DNA from: Bacteroides caecigallinarum
GTDB lineage: Bacteria > Bacteroidota > Bacteroidia > Bacteroidales > Bacteroidaceae
Reading direction: 5' to 3'
Assembly (NCBI RefSeq): GCF_021531075.1
Contig: NZ_JADYTJ010000005.1
Location: 1-64,000, forward strand
DNA: 64,000 nt
Shown piece by piece: positions 26,466 through 36,425 of the stretch. Numbering within the stretch: position 1 is the stretch's first letter; each line of letters opens with the position of its first letter. The notes under the pieces are model-generated. The model ran no database searches, was not told the DNA's origin, and saw only the letters and a list, made by a program, of their open reading frames with translations. The position numbers were made by a program, and so were the translations under genes.

Positions 26466-28376
26466 TTATTTAATTCCTAACTTTTCGTTATACTCTTTTA
26501 AAGTTTCCAATACGTTGCAGCGAACGTGTATGAAGTTCTCAATACCTGCTGCCTTAAGGTCGTCCATACAAGCTGGGGCACCTGCTACGATATACATTGC
26601 ACGTCCGTTCAGTGCCTTGAATGCAGGAATTGCATATTCTGCATATTCGTCATCGCTTGAACACATCACAACGATGTCTGCATTAGCCTTCATAGCAGCT
26701 TCCACGCCTTCTTCTACTGTAGCAAAGCCTAAGTTGTCAATAACCTCATATCCGGCACATGCAAGGAAGTTGCAAGAGAACTGTGCGCGTGCCTGACGCA
26801 TAGCAAGGTTACCGATAGTAAGCATGAATGCTTTAGGACGCTTGCCTGAGTGTTCTATCTGCAGGCGGAGAGTTTCGAACTCACTTGCAGCACGTGACTT
26901 GTCAAGAGCCATGTAAGGAGCGGCTTCTTCTGTTCCGTGGCTGCATCCGCAGTTGCACTTGCATTCTTCAGGAGTCTTTTCGCCTGCCATTTCAGTGAAG
27001 TTAGGATACTGGTTTGTACCTAGGAGTATCTCTTTGCGTTTTGAAACAGCTTCATGACGAGCCTTGTTGCTTCCGTTTACAGCTTCCTGTACCTTGTTAG
27101 CTTTTACAGCTGCAAGGAAACCGCCTTCGTCTTCTGTAACCAGGAACAGGTTCCATGCCTGCTGAGCAATAGAAGCAGTCAGGTTCTCGATATAATATGA
27201 ACCGGCAGCAGGGTCAACTATACGGTTGAGGTGAGATTCTTCCTTGAGCAATAACTGCTGGTTGCGTGCCAGACGTTCTGAGAATTCGTTAGGAGTTTCG
27301 TAAACACTGTCGAAAGGAGTGACTGTGATAGAGTTTACACCTGCCAGAGCGGCACTCATGGCTTCAGTCTGAGTACGTAGCAGATTTACATGAGCATCGA
27401 AAAGTGTAAGGTTGAATTTGGATGTTTCAGCATGTGCAACCATCTTGCAAGCGCAGTAGCAAGTACCGTCTGCACCAGTGTTAGAACAGTCTTTACGAGG
27501 ACATTGAGGATTATATTCTTTTACGATGTTAGCCCAAAGCATGCGTGCGGCACGGAATTTGGCGATTTCCATGAAATAGTTTGAGCTGATACCGAAGTTG
27601 AATTTTATTTTCTTTGCGGCGAGAGCGGCAGGAACACCTGCTTCTACCATCTGATTGAGATATTCATTACCCCAAGAGAGTGCATATCCCAATTCCTGAT
27701 AGATATATGCACCGGAATTATTAAGGTCAACACAGTTTACGGTAATGCAACGGAATTTTGGATATTCTGCCAAAATCTCAACAAGTTTTTTTGCGTTGGC
27801 AATAAGTCCGCTTCTGTCTTTGCCTTTGCCTAACATCTTGCTGATAGGGTCGAAGTTGACAGAACCCTGCAAACTTTTAGGATCGTATCCTCTTTCCTTG
27901 AAATAAGCTACAAGTAATTCTGCCAGTTCTACTGTGTGTCCCTGACATGTAGAGAAGTTCAGTTCTACACAGTCACAACGGATGTCTTTCAGCAGTGTTG
28001 CTATATATCCGGCACTTAAATCAGATGCCTTTACTTTAAATCCAAGTGAATCAACGCCTTTGTTTAGCAAGTCCAGAGCCTTGGCATTTGCTTCAGTCGG
28101 ATCGATGACTTTTATATCCTGACGTATGAACCAAGTATTGTCGTCTTTTTTTATTCCTCTTACGTATGGGAATTCTCCGGGAAGTCCTTCTGTTGTTTTT
28201 AGTCCTTCAAGGTCTTCTTTACGATAGAATGGTTTTACTTTAAATCCTTCGTTGGTTTTCCATACCAACTTCTTTTCAAAATCAGCGCCTTTAAGGTCAA
28301 CTGTAATCTTATCCATCCATTCCTGTGTACTGACGGAAGGGAAATCGGAAAAGAGTTTTTCTTTACTATCTGCCAT
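26466..28376 (-). CDS. mutA: Methylmalonyl-CoA mutase, small subunit
   Basis: Non-catalytic subunit of 636 residues, homologous to MutB. Its degenerate B12 domain lacks the DxHxxG ligand motif ([15 protein letters not shown] instead). It forms the heterodimer with MutB and is the first gene of the operon. Two cysteine-rich stretches stand out: CPRKDC...CYCAC in the barrel part and CKCNCGC in the linker before the B12-like domain. Their role is unknown; a metal site is conceivable. The leader of about 70 bases contains a -7 element. Confidence 0.95.
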   Translation of the reverse strand: MADSKEKLFSDFPSVSTQEWMDKITVDLKGADFEKKLVWKTNEGFKVKPFYRKEDLEGLKTTEGLPGEFPYVRGIKKDDNTWFIRQDIKVIDPTEANAKALDLLNKGVDSLGFKVKASDLSAGYIATLLKDIRCDCVELNFSTCQGHTVELAELLVAYFKERGYDPKSLQGSVNFDPISKMLGKGKDRSGLIANAKKLVEILAEYPKFRCITVNCVDLNNSGAYIYQELGYALSWGNEYLNQMVEAGVPAALAAKKIKFNFGISSNYFMEIAKFRAARMLWANIVKEYNPQCPRKDCSNTGADGTCYCACKMVAHAETSKFNLTLFDAHVNLLRTQTEAMSAALAGVNSITVTPFDSVYETPNEFSERLARNQQLLLKEESHLNRIVDPAAGSYYIENLTASIAQQAWNLFLVTEDEGGFLAAVKANKVQEAVNGSNKARHEAVSKRKEILLGTNQYPNFTEMAGEKTPEECKCNCGCSHGTEEAAPYMALDKSRAASEFETLRLQIEHSGKRPKAFMLTIGNLAMRQARAQFSCNFLACAGYEVIDNLGFATVEEGVEAAMKANADIVVMCSSDDEYAEYAIPAFKALNGRAMYIVAGAPACMDDLKAAGIENFIHVRCNVLETLKEYNEKLGIK

Positions 28377-28446
28377 AGTTGATTAGGTTTATATAAATAG
28401 GTTATATTTTTAAATATGTACTTTATGTTTTCAGTACCGTTGTAGG

Positions 28447-28454
28447 CAAAGATA
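28447..28454 (-). promoter_or_regulatory. -7 element of the mutAB operon
   Basis: On the minus strand this reads TATCTTTG, 70 bases before the start at 28376. No good -33 element is seen. Confidence 0.5.
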
Positions 28455-28600
28455 CAAATTAATTGCAATCTCGGACGTTTTCTGACATGAAATACACTCT
28501 CCATAAACATTTATTTTATAAATCATGTCTATTTTTTATTGTATTGTAAAGTCCATATGGCAAAAAAACTTTCACTCTAATTACTTTTGAGGCTTATAAT

Positions 28601-28631
28601 TTGACACCTTATTGATTTTTAACTACTTTTG
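28601..28631 (+). promoter_or_regulatory. Promoter of the AspT/YidE-type transporter gene
   Basis: TTG at 28601-28603 and TACTTTTG at 28624-28631 are separated by 20 bases, a good match to the Bacteroidota promoter. Confidence 0.65.
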
Positions 28632-28663
28632 TCGGAAATTATTTATGTGTTATTTAATAAACT

Positions 28664-30346
28664 ATGAATTGGTTAAGTGATTTGTTGTTCAATCCCGATT
28701 CTATAGCCCACATTGTTGCTCTTTATGCCTTTGTTATTGCGGTGGGTGTATTATTGGGAAAAATCAAGATCTTCGGCATATCGCTGGGGGTTACATTCGT
28801 CTTGTTCGTAGGTATTCTGGTTGGTCATTTCGGATTTACCGGCAATACGTCTATTCTTAATTTCGTACAAGACTTCGGGTTAATTTTATTTGTGTTCTGT
28901 ATCGGACTTCAGGTCGGTCCTTCTTTCTTTTCATCGTTCAAGAAAGGTGGTGTGGCCATGAATATGATTGCAGTGGGTATTGTTGCCTTAAACATTGCCG
29001 TTGCCTTAATCATGTATTTTGCCCTTCAGGGAAGGGTAGACATACCAATGATGGTCGGTATATTATGTGGAGCCGTAACAAATACCCCTGGACTTGGTGC
29101 CGCAAATGAGGCACTCAATCAGATAAACTATAACGGTCCGCAGATTGCCAATGGATATGCATGTGCTTATCCGTTGGGAGTTATTGGTATTATCTTGTCT
29201 ATGATTCTGATACGTTTGATTTGCAGAATCGACTTGAGCAAGGAAGAGGAAGAAATAAAGCGTGGTGAAGAAGCCAATCCGCATCTGAAGCCTTTCTTCC
29301 TTAATCTTGAAGTACACAATGAGGCTTTGCTTGGTAAGACAGTATTGCAGGTCCGCAACTTCCTTGCACGTGATTTCGTTTGTTCACGAATCATGAAGAG
29401 CGATGGATGTGTGTATATTCCTAATGCAAATACAGTGCTTGAATTGAACGATAAAATGTTTATCGTATGTGCGGAAGATGACTCAGAAGCTATTATAGCA
29501 TTTATAGGTCCTGAAGTACAGAATGTAAACTGGGAGGCTCAGGGAAATACAGACAAGCCGATGGTTTCGCGCCGTATTCTTGTAACCCAGTCAAATATTA
29601 ATGGTAAGACACTTGGAGAGTTGCATTTCAGCAGTATGTATGGAGTAAACGTAACACGTGTAAACCGTTCCGGTATGGACCTGTTCGCTTCGCGCCAGCT
29701 TACTCTTCAGGTGGGTGACCGTGTGATGGTAGTAGGTCCGCAGGATGCTGTAGACCGTGTGGCCGGTTTGCTTGGTAACCAGTTGAAACGTCTTGACCAT
29801 CCTAATATCGTTACAATCTTTGTAGGTATCCTTTGCGGTATTCTGTTCGGTAGTCTTCCATTTGCTATTCCTGGAATACCTACACCTGTCAAGTTAGGTT
29901 TGGCAGGAGGTCCGCTTATCATATCTATTCTTATAGGTCGTTTCGGACATAAAGTAAAATTGGTTACTTATACTACAATGAGTGCCAATTTGATGCTTCG
30001 TGAGGTAGGTTTGGCTTTGTTCCTTGCCAGTGTGGGAATAAAGGCAGGAGGAAGTTTTGTGCAGACAGTAGTAGAGGGAGACGGACTGCTTTATGTAGGT
30101 ATAGGTTTCCTTATCACTATAATACCTCTTGTTATTATGGGTATAGTGGCACGATGGAGACACAAAATCAACTATTATACACTTATGGGACTTATTGCCG
30201 GAAGTAATACTGACCCACCTGCATTGGCATATGCAAACCAGGTGTCAAGCAATGATGCACCGGCTGTAGGTTATTCTACAGTTTACCCATTGAGTATGTT
30301 CTTGCGTATTCTTACGGCTCAGTTGTTGATATTGCTTATGGCATAA
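28664..30346 (+). CDS. AspT/YidE/YbjL-type transporter with two RCK_C domains
   Basis: Inner-membrane protein of 560 residues made of two AspT/YidE/YbjL antiporter duplication domains. Membrane segments at about 15-190 and 375-560 carry [15 protein letters not shown] and the duplicated [14 protein letters not shown] / [16 protein letters not shown] motifs. Two TrkA-C (RCK_C) regulatory domains lie between them (about 210-370). Characterised relatives exchange amino acids such as aspartate and alanine, but the substrate here is not known. It has its own promoter and a terminator. Confidence 0.9.
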   Translation: MNWLSDLLFNPDSIAHIVALYAFVIAVGVLLGKIKIFGISLGVTFVLFVGILVGHFGFTGNTSILNFVQDFGLILFVFCIGLQVGPSFFSSFKKGGVAMNMIAVGIVALNIAVALIMYFALQGRVDIPMMVGILCGAVTNTPGLGAANEALNQINYNGPQIANGYACAYPLGVIGIILSMILIRLICRIDLSKEEEEIKRGEEANPHLKPFFLNLEVHNEALLGKTVLQVRNFLARDFVCSRIMKSDGCVYIPNANTVLELNDKMFIVCAEDDSEAIIAFIGPEVQNVNWEAQGNTDKPMVSRRILVTQSNINGKTLGELHFSSMYGVNVTRVNRSGMDLFASRQLTLQVGDRVMVVGPQDAVDRVAGLLGNQLKRLDHPNIVTIFVGILCGILFGSLPFAIPGIPTPVKLGLAGGPLIISILIGRFGHKVKLVTYTTMSANLMLREVGLALFLASVGIKAGGSFVQTVVEGDGLLYVGIGFLITIIPLVIMGIVARWRHKINYYTLMGLIAGSNTDPPALAYANQVSSNDAPAVGYSTVYPLSMFLRILTAQLLILLMA

Positions 30347-30370
30347 CAGATAATTTTATATGAAATGTGT

Positions 30371-30420
30371 ATTGGCAAGTGGATAAGGAACAATATCCCC
30401 GTCTGCTTGCCAATTGTTTT
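30371..30420 (+). terminator. Terminator after the AspT-type transporter
   Basis: Stem ATTGGCAAG with CTTGCCAAT around a 26-base loop, followed by TTGTTTT. Confidence 0.6.
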
Positions 30421-30492
30421 GTAATGGAAATTCAACTCAAAACTTACGATTTCAATATATTTAGACAAAAGAACATAAGAACTCATAAGCTG

Positions 30493-30519
30493 ACAACTAA
30501 AAACTAACAACTAAAAACT
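30493..30519 (+). repeat. Short direct repeat in the leader of the ABC-F gene
   Basis: The 13-base word ACAACTAAAAACT occurs twice with a 14-base period (30493-30505 and 30507-30519), just before the start at 30529. A-rich leaders are common in this group. A regulatory role is not shown. Confidence 0.5.
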
Positions 30520-30528
30520 TAAAAAAAT

Positions 30529-32172
30529 ATGATTTCAGTAGATGGATTGACCGTCGAGTTTGGCGGTACCACCTTGTTTAGCGACATTAGTTTCCAGATA
30601 AATGAAAAGGACCGTATAGCCCTGATGGGAAAAAACGGAGCCGGCAAGTCAACCCTTTTGAAAATCCTTGCAGGAGTCCGACAGCCTACACGCGGTAAGG
30701 TGACAGCCCCTAAGGATTGTGTTATAGCATATCTTCCACAGCATCTTATGATAGAAGATGGCAGAACCGTATTCGAAGAAGCATCGCAGGCTTTTGCTCA
30801 TCTTCAGGAAATGGAGCAGGAAATAGAAGCAATGAATAATGAACTGGCCACAAGGACAGATTACGAGAGTGACTCGTATATGGCTCTCATTGAGAAAGTG
30901 GCAGCCATGAGCGAAAAGTTCTATGCCATAGATATGACCCACTTTGAGGAAGACGTGGAAAAGGCGCTTCTCGGTCTTGGTTTTATGAGGGAAGATTTCA
31001 ACCGCCCTACAAGTGATTTCAGCGGTGGATGGCGTATGCGTATAGAATTGGCAAAACTTCTTCTTCAGAACCCTGATGTATTGTTGCTCGACGAGCCGAC
31101 TAACCATCTTGATATCGAGTCTATACAGTGGCTTGAAGAATTCCTTATCAACAGTGCAAAAGCAGTAGTGGTAATCAGCCATGACCGTAAATTTGTCGAC
31201 AATATCACTACACGTACCATAGAAGTAACTATGGGACGTATATACGACTATAAAGTGAACTACTCCCAGTATCTTGTTCTTCGCAAGGAACGTCGCGAAC
31301 AGCAGATGAAGCAGTATGAAGAACAGCAGAAGATGATTCAGGAGACGAAAGACTTTATAGAGCGTTTCAAGGGTACATACAGTAAGACACTTCAGGTACA
31401 GAGCCGTGTGAAGATGCTTGAGAAACTTGAACTGATAGAGGTGGACGAGGAAGATACTTCGGCATTGAGACTAAAATTCCCGCCATCGCCACGCAGTGGA
31501 AGTTATCCTGTGATAATGGATGGAGTAGGAAAGACGTATGGCGATCATGTGGTGTTCCGCAATGCCAGTCTCACGATAGAACGTGGCGACAAGGTAGCTT
31601 TTGTAGGAAAGAATGGTGAAGGAAAGTCTACACTTGTGAAATGTATAATGAATGAGATAGACCACGAAGGAACTCTTACACTGGGCCATAACGTCCAGAT
31701 AGGTTATTTCGCACAGAACCAGGCTTCGCTTCTTGACGAGAATCTGACGGTATTCCAGACTATAGATGATGTGGCTAAAGGTGAAATCAGAAACAAAATC
31801 AGAGATTTGCTTGGTGCGTTTATGTTCGGCGGACCGGAAGAGTCAATGAAGAAGGTTAAGGTGTTGTCGGGAGGTGAGCGTACCCGTCTTGCGATGATAA
31901 AACTTCTTCTAGAGCCGGTTAATCTTCTTATTCTTGATGAGCCTACCAACCATCTTGACATGAAAACCAAGGATATACTGAAACAGGCTCTCATGGATTT
32001 CGACGGAACTCTTATTGTGGTATCCCATGACCGTGACTTCCTGGACGGACTTGTAACCAAGGTTTATGAATTCGGCAACAAGAAGGTTAAAGAACATCTT
32101 TGCGGTATATACGAATTCCTTGAAACAAAGAAGATGGAAAGTCTTCAGGAATTGGAAAAGAAGAACAGATAA
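30529..32172 (+). CDS. ABC-F ribosome-associated ATPase
   Basis: Soluble protein of 547 residues with two ABC domains and no membrane segments. The first has Walker A MGKNGAGKSTLL, signature FSGGWRMRIELA and Walker B VLLLDEPTNHLD. The second has GKNGEGKSTLV, LSGGERTRLAMI and LILDEPTNHLD. A charged linker of about 80 residues between them (RKERREQQMKQYEEQQKM) is the ABC-F P-site-tRNA-interaction region. ABC-F proteins act on the ribosome during stalled or difficult translation. It resembles the housekeeping YbiT-like group more than antibiotic-resistance members, but this is by impression only. Confidence 0.92.
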   Translation: MISVDGLTVEFGGTTLFSDISFQINEKDRIALMGKNGAGKSTLLKILAGVRQPTRGKVTAPKDCVIAYLPQHLMIEDGRTVFEEASQAFAHLQEMEQEIEAMNNELATRTDYESDSYMALIEKVAAMSEKFYAIDMTHFEEDVEKALLGLGFMREDFNRPTSDFSGGWRMRIELAKLLLQNPDVLLLDEPTNHLDIESIQWLEEFLINSAKAVVVISHDRKFVDNITTRTIEVTMGRIYDYKVNYSQYLVLRKERREQQMKQYEEQQKMIQETKDFIERFKGTYSKTLQVQSRVKMLEKLELIEVDEEDTSALRLKFPPSPRSGSYPVIMDGVGKTYGDHVVFRNASLTIERGDKVAFVGKNGEGKSTLVKCIMNEIDHEGTLTLGHNVQIGYFAQNQASLLDENLTVFQTIDDVAKGEIRNKIRDLLGAFMFGGPEESMKKVKVLSGGERTRLAMIKLLLEPVNLLILDEPTNHLDMKTKDILKQALMDFDGTLIVVSHDRDFLDGLVTKVYEFGNKKVKEHLCGIYEFLETKKMESLQELEKKNR

Positions 32173-32192
32173 AATTTCACTCTCAATAAAAT

Positions 32193-32263
32193 AAAAAAAA
32201 CGTCTCCATGTTTTGATTAAAACGCTTTGATGTTTCAATTAAAACGTCGAGACGTTTTTTTTT
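32193..32263 (+). terminator. Terminator after the ABC-F gene
   Basis: Stem AAAACGTCTC with GAGACGTTTT, with further pairing of TTTTGATT and AATTAAAA inside, and a run of nine T. Confidence 0.85.
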
Positions 32264-32298
32264 GAACATGCCGATTTTCAGTTATCCTAGTAATATAT

Positions 32299-32306
32299 TA
32301 TATTTG
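32299..32306 (+). promoter_or_regulatory. -7 element of the DUF3805/DUF3806 gene
   Basis: TATATTTG matches TAnnTTTG, 38 bases before the ATG at 32345. Confidence 0.45.
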
Positions 32307-32344
32307 CATAATAATTGAGTATTAACATCTAAACCATTCATAAT

Positions 32345-33169
32345 ATGAAATATATTTCTCCCGGTTCATGGTTCTCGCTGGAATATCCGGCAGGATGGCA
32401 TGAGTTTGAAGATACAGAAGACAGTTTCTTGTTTTATAACCCAGAAAAATGGAACGGTAATTTCAGAATATCAGCATTCAAAGGTCAAGACAATAGGTAT
32501 GCCGAGGAGTGTATGGATTATGAATTGAAGAACAACAGAACTTCAAGGCAGGTTAAGGTAGGAGAGTGGCCGTGTGTATATTCTACCGAGAATTTTCAGG
32601 AAAACGGAAACTGGTATACTTCACATTTGTGGATTACCGGTAAGGGAGATATTTCGGTGGAATGTTCATTTACTGTAGCTAAAGGAGAAAGTCCTAAACC
32701 TGCAGAAGGCATTATAACTTCATTGAAGGTGAGATGCGAAGGTGATAAACCGTGGAAGGAGATAATCCCAGTACGAGTTCTTGAAATAAATGCCATCAAT
32801 GAAAGTTTTGACTGGGCGGTGATGACTATCAAAAAACAGCTTACTAAGGACTTTACTTCATCAGAGACGGACATTGCCAGCATTCAGAAGGTGATGGACA
32901 GCGGTAAGTTCAATAACAGTCAGCGTCAGGCATGGGAATCGTTCGGAATGGCTTTTGGTGCTATATTGGTAAATGAAATGGACGGTATGGAGTGGGTAAC
33001 TGTAATTGATGGCCAGAAAGAATATCCTGCTCTGAAATTTGCAGATACAGATGTTATGGTGTATCCGCAGCAGTTGGTATGGAGCAGGGTTAAGAACGGT
33101 AAGTCATGTAGCCTGAAAGCCGAATTCGACAAAATAAAAGCAGAGGTGGAAAAGGCGATAAATAATTAA
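32345..33169 (+). CDS. DUF3805/DUF3806 domain protein
   Basis: Protein of 274 residues without signal peptide or membrane segment, so probably cytoplasmic. The N-terminal half (about 1-130; FSLEYPAGWHEFEDTEDSFLFYNP) has the pattern of DUF3805 and the C-terminal half (about 180-270; SFGMAFGAILVNEMDGMEWV, then YPALKF) that of DUF3806. No function is assigned to either. It has its own -7 element and lies between the two ABC-F genes; whether this is meaningful is unclear. Its name rests on pattern recall. Confidence 0.65.
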   Translation: MKYISPGSWFSLEYPAGWHEFEDTEDSFLFYNPEKWNGNFRISAFKGQDNRYAEECMDYELKNNRTSRQVKVGEWPCVYSTENFQENGNWYTSHLWITGKGDISVECSFTVAKGESPKPAEGIITSLKVRCEGDKPWKEIIPVRVLEINAINESFDWAVMTIKKQLTKDFTSSETDIASIQKVMDSGKFNNSQRQAWESFGMAFGAILVNEMDGMEWVTVIDGQKEYPALKFADTDVMVYPQQLVWSRVKNGKSCSLKAEFDKIKAEVEKAINN

Positions 33170-33262
33170 AAGATTACGAGGTTTCAGTTACAGGGTTACA
33201 AGGTTTGTGTCAGATTGGAAGCCTTGTCAACTCGTCAACTTGTATCCTTGTCAACTATAAAC
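33170..33262. repeat. Repeat-rich leader of the uup-like gene
   Basis: The leader contains the repeated words TTACAAGG/GTTACAGGG near 33187-33203 and CTTGTCAACT at 33223-33232 and 33247-33256. The two groups are near-complementary (GTTACAAGG against CCTTGTCAAC), so the leader can fold into alternative hairpins. No clear TAnnTTTG box is seen. Confidence 0.4.
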
Positions 33263-33271
33263 AAAACTCAA

Positions 33272-35137
33272 ATGACTCCATATTTACAGGTAGAAAATCT
33301 TACCAAATCCTTCGGCGATTTGGTTTTATTCAATTCAATATCTTTCGGAGTAGCCGAGGGACAGCGCATCGGTCTGATAGCGAAGAACGGCTCTGGGAAA
33401 ACAACATTGCTAAATATCCTGGCAGGAAAGGAAGGCTATGACGATGGAAAGATTACTTTCCGTCGCGACCTCCGTGTGGGTTATCTTGAACAGAGCCCTC
33501 AGTATCCTGACGATATAACTGTGCTAGAGGCATGTTTCTATCATGGAACTCCGGTGGTGCAGCTCATAAAGGAATATGAGAAATGTATGGAGACAGAAGG
33601 TAACCCCGGACTGGAGGATTTGCTGGCACGCATGGAGCACGAAAAGGCATGGGACTACGAGAGAAAGGCTAAACAGATTCTTTCGCAGTTGAAAATCAGG
33701 GATTTCAACCAGAAAATCAAACAGTTGTCGGGTGGTCAGCTTAAGCGTGTGGCTCTTGCCAATGTGTTAATAACAGAGCCGGACCTGATTATACTTGATG
33801 AGCCAACCAACCATCTGGACCTTGATATGACAGAATGGCTGGAGGAATATCTGAAACGCGGAACTCTGAGCCTGCTGATGGTGACTCACGACAGATATTT
33901 CCTTGACCGTGTATGCTCTGAAATTATCGAGCTTGACAACAAGCAGGTATATTCATATACAGGAAACTACAGTTACTATCTTCAGAAACGCCAGGAAAGG
34001 ATAGATGCAGCCAATGCGGAAATAGCAAGGGCAAACAATCTCTATCGTACAGAGTTGGAGTGGATGCGCCGTATGCCGCAGGCTCGTGGACACAAAGCGA
34101 GATACAGGGAAGAGGCTTTCTATGAACTGGAAAAGGTGGCTAAAAGAAGAATGAACGACTCGAATGTGAAGCTTGATGTAAAGGCTTCTTACATAGGGTC
34201 GAAGATATTCGAAGCCGACCATCTCTATAAGAGTTTCGGCGACCTGAAGATTCTTGACGATTTCTCATACATCTTTGCTAGATATGAAAAAATGGGTATC
34301 GTGGGAAACAACGGTACCGGTAAGTCTACTTTCATAAAAATCCTTATGGGATTGCAGCAGCCTGACAGCGGGCGTCTTGACATAGGTGAGACTGTACGTT
34401 TCGGTTACTATTCGCAGGAAGGACTTCAGTTTGACGAGCAGATGAAGGTGATAGACGTTATAACGGACATTGCCGAGGTGATAGAACTTGGTAACGGCAA
34501 GAGACTTACGGCATCGCAGTTCCTTCAGCATTTCCTTTTCACTCCGGAGACTCAGCATAGTTATGTCTATAAGTTGAGTGGTGGAGAAAGACGACGCCTG
34601 TATCTATGTACAGTTCTGATGCGCAATCCTAATTTCCTTGTTCTGGACGAGCCTACAAACGACCTTGATATTGTTACATTGCAGGTGCTTGAAGAATATC
34701 TTCAGAATTTCAAGGGATGTGTGATTGTAGTAAGCCACGACCGCTACTTTATGGATAAGGTGGTGGATCATATTCTGGTGTTCAACGGACAGGGTGATAT
34801 CCGCGATTTCCCGGGCAATTATTCTGATTATCGAGACTGGAAACTGGCAAAGCAAGACCGCGATAAGGAAGCTGCCAAACCAAAGGAAGAAAAGACACAG
34901 AAGGTGCGTCTGAATGACAAACGCCGTATGACTTTCAAGGAGAAGAAGGAATTTGAGCAACTTGAAAAGGAAATAGCCGAACTGGAAGCAGAGAAGAAGG
35001 CTATAGAAGATGCTCTTTGTAGCGGTACATTGAGTGTGGACGAGCTAACAGAGAAATCGAAGCGTCTGCCTGTGCTTACTGACGAGATAGACGAAAAGAC
35101 TATGCGTTGGATGGAACTAAGCGAAATAGAGGGATAG
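33272..35137 (+). CDS. uup: Uup-type ABC-F ATPase
   Basis: Soluble ABC-F protein of 621 residues. ABC domain 1 has IAKNGSGKTTLL, LSGGQLKRVALA and LIILDEPTNHLD; domain 2 has GNNGTGKSTFI, LSGGERRRLYLC and FLVLDEPTNDLD. The last about 85 residues form the C-terminal coiled coil (KEKKEFEQLEKEIAELEAEKK) typical of Uup, which binds DNA and the ribosome in other bacteria. The start is the ATG at 33272 (MTPYLQVENLTKSF); an upstream in-frame ATG at 33215 lies in the repeat-rich leader. The gene three bases downstream is probably co-translated. Confidence 0.92.
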   Translation: MTPYLQVENLTKSFGDLVLFNSISFGVAEGQRIGLIAKNGSGKTTLLNILAGKEGYDDGKITFRRDLRVGYLEQSPQYPDDITVLEACFYHGTPVVQLIKEYEKCMETEGNPGLEDLLARMEHEKAWDYERKAKQILSQLKIRDFNQKIKQLSGGQLKRVALANVLITEPDLIILDEPTNHLDLDMTEWLEEYLKRGTLSLLMVTHDRYFLDRVCSEIIELDNKQVYSYTGNYSYYLQKRQERIDAANAEIARANNLYRTELEWMRRMPQARGHKARYREEAFYELEKVAKRRMNDSNVKLDVKASYIGSKIFEADHLYKSFGDLKILDDFSYIFARYEKMGIVGNNGTGKSTFIKILMGLQQPDSGRLDIGETVRFGYYSQEGLQFDEQMKVIDVITDIAEVIELGNGKRLTASQFLQHFLFTPETQHSYVYKLSGGERRRLYLCTVLMRNPNFLVLDEPTNDLDIVTLQVLEEYLQNFKGCVIVVSHDRYFMDKVVDHILVFNGQGDIRDFPGNYSDYRDWKLAKQDRDKEAAKPKEEKTQKVRLNDKRRMTFKEKKEFEQLEKEIAELEAEKKAIEDALCSGTLSVDELTEKSKRLPVLTDEIDEKTMRWMELSEIEG

Positions 35138-35140
35138 GAT

Positions 35141-35680
35141 ATGGATTTCCGAAAAAGACTTCTACAACGTTTGAGTCAGGACGACATACACGAGATATGT
35201 TTTCTCACTCAAGGTACGGACAATGACAGTCTGAAAGAAGAACTATATACCCTGATATCTGATGAGGATGTCAGGGTTTCATATAATGCCTTGTGGGTGT
35301 TCACCCATTTTGACCTGGCGAATAATAAATGGCTGTATTCAAAGCATGATGAACTTATTGACAAGGTTATTGCTGAAAAACATGAGGGAAAGAAACGCTT
35401 GCTTCTCACTCTTCTGTTAAGACAGCCGTTTGAATGTGACACTCTGCGTACCGATTTTATCGATTTCTGTTTTGAGACTATACTGTCATCGCATGAGTCG
35501 TATGCTAACCGTGCTTTGTGTATGAAGCTGGCATACGAGCAGTGCAGGTTCTTTCCGGAACTTTTGTCTGAATTAAGTAATTGTCTTGAAATAATATCTA
35601 CTGAGCCTCTATCTTCAGGACTTAAGACGGCCATGCGTAATGTGATGAAGAAGATATTGAAAAATGTACGTAGTGTGTAG
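35141..35680 (+). CDS. Hypothetical helical (HEAT-like) protein
   Basis: Protein of 179 residues, starting three bases after the uup stop. No signal peptide or membrane segment. It is predicted to be almost all alpha-helix, with HEAT-like spacing (EELYTLISDEDVRVSYNALW, KKRLLLTLLLRQPFE, ANRALCMKLAYEQCRFFPELL). I do not recognise a family. The tight linkage to uup suggests a related or accessory role. Confidence 0.75.
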   Translation: MDFRKRLLQRLSQDDIHEICFLTQGTDNDSLKEELYTLISDEDVRVSYNALWVFTHFDLANNKWLYSKHDELIDKVIAEKHEGKKRLLLTLLLRQPFECDTLRTDFIDFCFETILSSHESYANRALCMKLAYEQCRFFPELLSELSNCLEIISTEPLSSGLKTAMRNVMKKILKNVRSV

Positions 35681-35720
35681 ATAATGTATTGTATTTATAG
35701 CTCAGAAAACGATTATAGAA

Positions 35721-35775
35721 ATTAATCCGCTATATACATTTTTGATGATGAATGTATAAAGCGGATTAATTTTTT
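35721..35775. terminator. Bidirectional terminator between the uup operon and engB
   Basis: A 20-base stem with few mismatches (ATTAATCCGC...GCGGATTAAT) followed by a T-run; it also serves engB on the minus strand. Confidence 0.85.
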
Positions 35776-36379
35776 ATTGTTCTTTCAGTGATTTATTGAT
35801 ACTGTCTATATAGTCAAGTATCTCCTGTCTGCCGGTACCGTTCTCAGATGAAGAAACGAAATGAGGAGGAAGTTCTTCCCATTGTTCTTTCAGCTTGTTC
35901 AGGTAGTTGTTTACATTTTGTCTTGTTTTGCCTACAGTCTGTTTGTCGGCCTTGGTAAAGATAATTGCAAATGGAACACCGTTTTCGCCAAGCCATTCTA
36001 TGAACTCAAGATCTATTTTCTGAGGCTCATGACGGCTGTCGATTAGTACAAAAAGGCAGGTAAGCTGTTCGCGCTCAAGAACGTAGTATTCTATGAGGTT
36101 CTTGATTTTTTCCATCATCTTCTTACCTCTCAATGCAAAACCATATCCGGGAAGGTCTACAAGATACCATTCCTTGTTGATAAGGAAGTGATTGATGAGC
36201 AGAGTCTTACCAGGGGTAGATGAAGTCATGGCAAGCTTAGGTTTCTTTGTCAGCATATTGATGAGGCTGGATTTTCCTACATTGGAACGACCGATGAAAG
36301 CATATTCCGGTATATCCGATTTTGGACACATATCAGCTCTTGAGCTGCTTATTGTGAATTCTGCACTTTTTATTTCCAT
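35774..36379 (-). CDS. engB: Ribosome biogenesis GTPase EngB/YsxC
   Basis: Small GTPase of 201 residues needed for assembly of the large ribosomal subunit. G motifs are clear: G1 [11 protein letters not shown]2 region SSTPGKT, G3 DLPGYGFA, G4 TKADK. Length is normal for the family. It lies 46 bases downstream of the sodium:solute symporter gene on the same strand and ends at a shared terminator. Confidence 0.96.
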   Translation of the reverse strand: MEIKSAEFTISSSRADMCPKSDIPEYAFIGRSNVGKSSLINMLTKKPKLAMTSSTPGKTLLINHFLINKEWYLVDLPGYGFALRGKKMMEKIKNLIEYYVLEREQLTCLFVLIDSRHEPQKIDLEFIEWLGENGVPFAIIFTKADKQTVGKTRQNVNNYLNKLKEQWEELPPHFVSSSENGTGRQEILDYIDSINKSLKEQ

Positions 36380-36425
36380 ATATGTATATGAGTTTTTAGT
36401 TTGTTGACCATGTTCTGTAAAGACA

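Noticed and set aside
28377-28446. Cobalamin riboswitch upstream of mutA
   Set aside because: The leader is about 70 bases and AT-rich, too short and without a recognisable B12-box motif.
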